DNA from: Acidobacteriota bacterium
Lineage (GTDB): Bacteria > Acidobacteriota > Blastocatellia > Pyrinomonadales > Pyrinomonadaceae
Reading direction: 5' to 3'
Assembly (NCBI GenBank): GCA_003222855.1
Contig: QHXH01000314.1
Span: forward strand, 1 to 8,095
DNA: 8,095 nucleotides
The notes beneath the pieces are model-generated. The model did not search any database, was not told where the DNA came from, and was given only the letters and a program-made list of their open reading frames with translations. A program made the position numbers and the translations under genes. Positions 6,613-8,095 of this stretch are shown piece by piece (positions within the stretch are counted from its first letter, which is position 1; every line of letters begins with the position of its first letter).

Positions 6613-6762
6613 CGGAACGATTATTTTGTATTTTGGTGACGCGGTTGTGACGAAACTTTGGCTGACTTACTATCGTTCCGAGCGAATGCTGCGAATATAG
6701 ACAGGCGTGAACTCGCAACGCAGCAGCCGCGCGCTGCGTCAAAGTGCCGGCACCGGAACGAT
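6613..6762. promoter_or_regulatory. Three copies of a 9-bp word in the divergent intergenic region
   Basis: CGGAACGAT occurs at 6613-6621 (plus), 6672-6680 (minus, as ATCGTTCCG) and 6754-6762 (plus). The first copy overlaps the palindrome TTCCGGAA (6610-6617). The second overlaps the end of the candidate -10 box and the expected transcription start. The third ends on the ATG at 6761. The arrangement between two divergent genes suggests regulator binding sites, but no regulator is known and chance is not excluded. Confidence 0.3.
6645..6673 (+). promoter_or_regulatory. Candidate sigma-70-type promoter for the TonB-like gene
   Basis: TTGTGA (6645-6650) and TACTAT (6668-6673) are separated by exactly 17 nt. 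Each matches four of six consensus bases, so the match is moderate. Transcription would start near 6680, leaving a leader of about 27 nt to GTG 6707 or 80 nt to ATG 6761. Confidence 0.35.
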
Positions 6763-7906
6763 GAATCAAATGCTGAATTTTGCTGATACTGGTGGTTTGT
6801 TCGATCATTTCGAGGTAAATCGCGAGCCTTTCTGGCCGCGCATCGTCTGGCTGGTCGCCGGATCGGGCGCCTGGCATTTAGTCATTCTCGCTTTAATCAT
6901 AATGATTCCGCCGGTGCGCGATGCCTTCAGCATTACGGCGATGTTCCGAGACGCGGGATTCGTCGATCGGCCCTATTCACGAACTGGGATTGGCGACGAT
7001 GTCGATATGCTCGACTACAGCACGGAAAAATTTCATTATCCGGAAGGCTACTTTGCCATGGACCAGCACGGAATGCCGCCGCTGCCGGAGTTCCCAGTGA
7101 CACGTCCGTTCACGCCGGCGTCAGTTTCACCCGCTTTGAATCCATCGCCCACGCCGGCCGTGACTCCCACACCGTCGCCGACTCCTCCGGTGCTGATCGC
7201 CGGCAACAATAGCGATGGCAAGACGACTACAGGCAAAAGCACTGAACCGAAACCGGCGCCGAGCTCGAGCCCCGACGACAAGTCAGTCGAGCAGGCACAA
7301 AAAGAGCTGGAAGCAGCGTCAAAGAAAACTGGTATTGACCTGCCCGAAGAAGGCGAGATCAATAAGGCGCCGCTCCGTGATATCGCGAAGTATGCGACGC
7401 AATTGAGTGATGAAAAGAAACTGGATTTTAGCAAGCCATTCGAAGTCTCGATCGACAGTTCACTCGACAAAGACGGAAAGCTGGTCAATCCGATTGTGAC
7501 TCGGAAAACTGGAGATGAAACGTTGATTGATCTCAGTAAGCGGTTGGTCGCCTCTCTGAATGATAGCGGTATCCTAGTCTATCTAAAGAAAATAAATAAG
7601 GACAAGCCCGGGACGAAAGTGGCTTTCACGATCAAGCAAGACGGAAATGATGTAAGCGCGTCGGTCGAAACGGAGGTTTCTTCCCCCAGCAGTGCGCGCA
7701 CATTGACGAGTGACTTCGCGTTCATGATATGGGCGGGAGCAAAGAGTCGCCAAGGACATGATGAAGCGACCCTGCTGAATAGTACAAAGGTCTCCGCTGA
7801 AGGCAATAAGATCGTTTTCAAATTAACGATGGCCCATAAGGACATTGTTGAGATCGTGAAGAAAGGAATAGCGGAGCCCTCGCCAACCGTGACTCCGTCG
7901 AATTAG
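6707..7906 (+). CDS. TonB-like single-pass membrane protein with Pro-rich linker
   Basis: This 399-aa protein has the layout of a TonB-type energy transducer. A short cytoplasmic N-terminus is followed by one membrane segment at about 47-68 (VWLVAGSG through LIIMIPP). A region with conserved-looking FHYPEGYFAMD (109-119) leads to a Pro/Thr/Ser-rich linker at about 124-165, then a charged region with a likely coiled coil (193-208). The C-terminal domain (about 240-390) contains FEVSIDSSLDKDGKLVNPIV and an IDLSKRLVASLNDSGI helix, reminiscent of a TonB C-terminal fold. The C-terminal part would be outside the cytoplasmic membrane. No family was confirmed, and it may be a lineage-specific envelope protein. 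GTG 6707 is the first start after an in-frame TAG. ATG 6761 (residue 19) is a credible alternative because homologous-looking sequence begins there; neither has a strong Shine-Dalgarno. A lipoprotein gene follows after 21 nt. Confidence 0.8.
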   Translation: MNSQRSSRALRQSAGTGTMNQMLNFADTGGLFDHFEVNREPFWPRIVWLVAGSGAWHLVILALIIMIPPVRDAFSITAMFRDAGFVDRPYSRTGIGDDVDMLDYSTEKFHYPEGYFAMDQHGMPPLPEFPVTRPFTPASVSPALNPSPTPAVTPTPSPTPPVLIAGNNSDGKTTTGKSTEPKPAPSSSPDDKSVEQAQKELEAASKKTGIDLPEEGEINKAPLRDIAKYATQLSDEKKLDFSKPFEVSIDSSLDKDGKLVNPIVTRKTGDETLIDLSKRLVASLNDSGILVYLKKINKDKPGTKVAFTIKQDGNDVSASVETEVSSPSSARTLTSDFAFMIWAGAKSRQGHDEATLLNSTKVSAEGNKIVFKLTMAHKDIVEIVKKGIAEPSPTVTPSN

Positions 7907-7913
7907 TTTTCTC

Positions 7914-7917
7914 GAGG
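7914..7917 (+). promoter_or_regulatory. Weak Shine-Dalgarno of the lipoprotein gene
   Basis: GAGG lies 10 bases before the GTG at 7928, inside the 21-nt gap after the preceding stop. It supports the GTG start, which also places the lipobox at the expected distance. Confidence 0.4.
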
Positions 7918-7927
7918 CCGAGCAATC

Positions 7928-8095
7928 GTGAACACAAAAGCTTGCGCAATCATACTGCTGACGTTGCTGATGCTCATGGGTTGCGCGACTCAGCCGAAAG
8001 TGTCGGGGCAGAATCCGGCATCGAATTCAACACCACCAACGACTGGTGGTTCGATCAAGCTCACGAGCGCTGCATTCAAAGAAGGCGAATCGATT
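7928..8095 (+). CDS. Lipoprotein, probable YbhB/YbcL family (PEBP-like), N-terminal part only
   Basis: Fifty-six codons are visible from GTG 7928 to the window edge. The N-terminus is a lipoprotein signal: MNTKACAIILLTLLM followed by lipobox LMGC with lipidation expected at C19. A Ser/Thr/Pro-rich spacer (about 20-42) follows. The last visible residues, IKLTSAAFKEGESI, match the start of the YbhB/YbcL Raf-kinase-inhibitor-like family, where a segment of the type F-x-LTSPAFK-x-G-x-PIP opens the domain. The family binds small anionic ligands in other organisms, and the bacterial role is unclear. The protein would be anchored to a membrane on the periplasmic side. It follows the TonB-like gene by 21 nt, so the two are probably co-transcribed. 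The catalytic or ligand-binding region lies beyond the window, so the family call rests on about 14 residues. Confidence 0.75.
   Translation, partial: MNTKACAIILLTLLMLMGCATQPKVSGQNPASNSTPPTTGGSIKLTSAAFKEGESI

Noticed and set aside
7130..7200. Possible tandem DNA repeat
   Set aside because: It is simply the Pro/Thr/Ser-rich linker of the TonB-like protein. The codons vary and no exact DNA repeat unit is present.
7048..7488. Minus-strand open frame of 146 codons opposite the TonB-like gene
   Set aside because: Its Gly/Ser/Val repeats mirror the Pro/Thr/Ser linker codons on the real strand.

Overview
The window reads as an ordinary chromosomal segment of a moderately GC-rich bacterium. Gene content and protein style suggest Acidobacteriota, probably class Blastocatellia (Pyrinomonadaceae-like). 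The pointers are a secreted DUF885 protein, a Uma2 nuclease, a large Ski2-like helicase and a TonB-like membrane protein with a Pro/Thr/Ser-rich linker. The lineage is inferred from resemblance to remembered proteins, not from a search. No rRNA, tRNA, CRISPR array, insertion sequence or prophage gene was seen.

Left and centre (1-6565) form a minus-strand cluster. In transcription order it holds a Ski2-like DExH helicase broken into pieces (6565 to 3781), a Uma2-family nuclease (3716-3111), ispH/lytB, the last enzyme of the MEP isoprenoid pathway (3096-2242), a small unrecognised protein with a strong ribosome binding site (2182-1838), and an exported DUF885 metallopeptidase-like protein (from 1723, running off the left edge). 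Gaps are 64, 14, 59 and 114 nt, so Uma2 and ispH are probably co-transcribed and the rest may be.

Right part (6707-8095) is on the plus strand and divergent from the helicase. A single-pass, TonB-like membrane protein is followed after 21 nt by the start of a lipoprotein whose mature N-terminus looks like the YbhB/YbcL (PEBP-like) family. Both are cell-envelope proteins and probably form an operon. The divergent region carries three copies of a 9-bp word and one plausible promoter.

The most notable feature is the helicase. Motifs I-III and motifs IV-VI are both intact but lie in two reading frames. An in-frame amber codon (5888-5890) and a +1 frame change (between about 5745 and 5693) separate them. 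A perfect-length 20-nt REP-like hairpin (5665-5684) sits beside the frame change. The locus is either a young pseudogene, possibly damaged by a small repeat insertion, or a correct gene with sequence errors. I found no convincing new multi-gene system.
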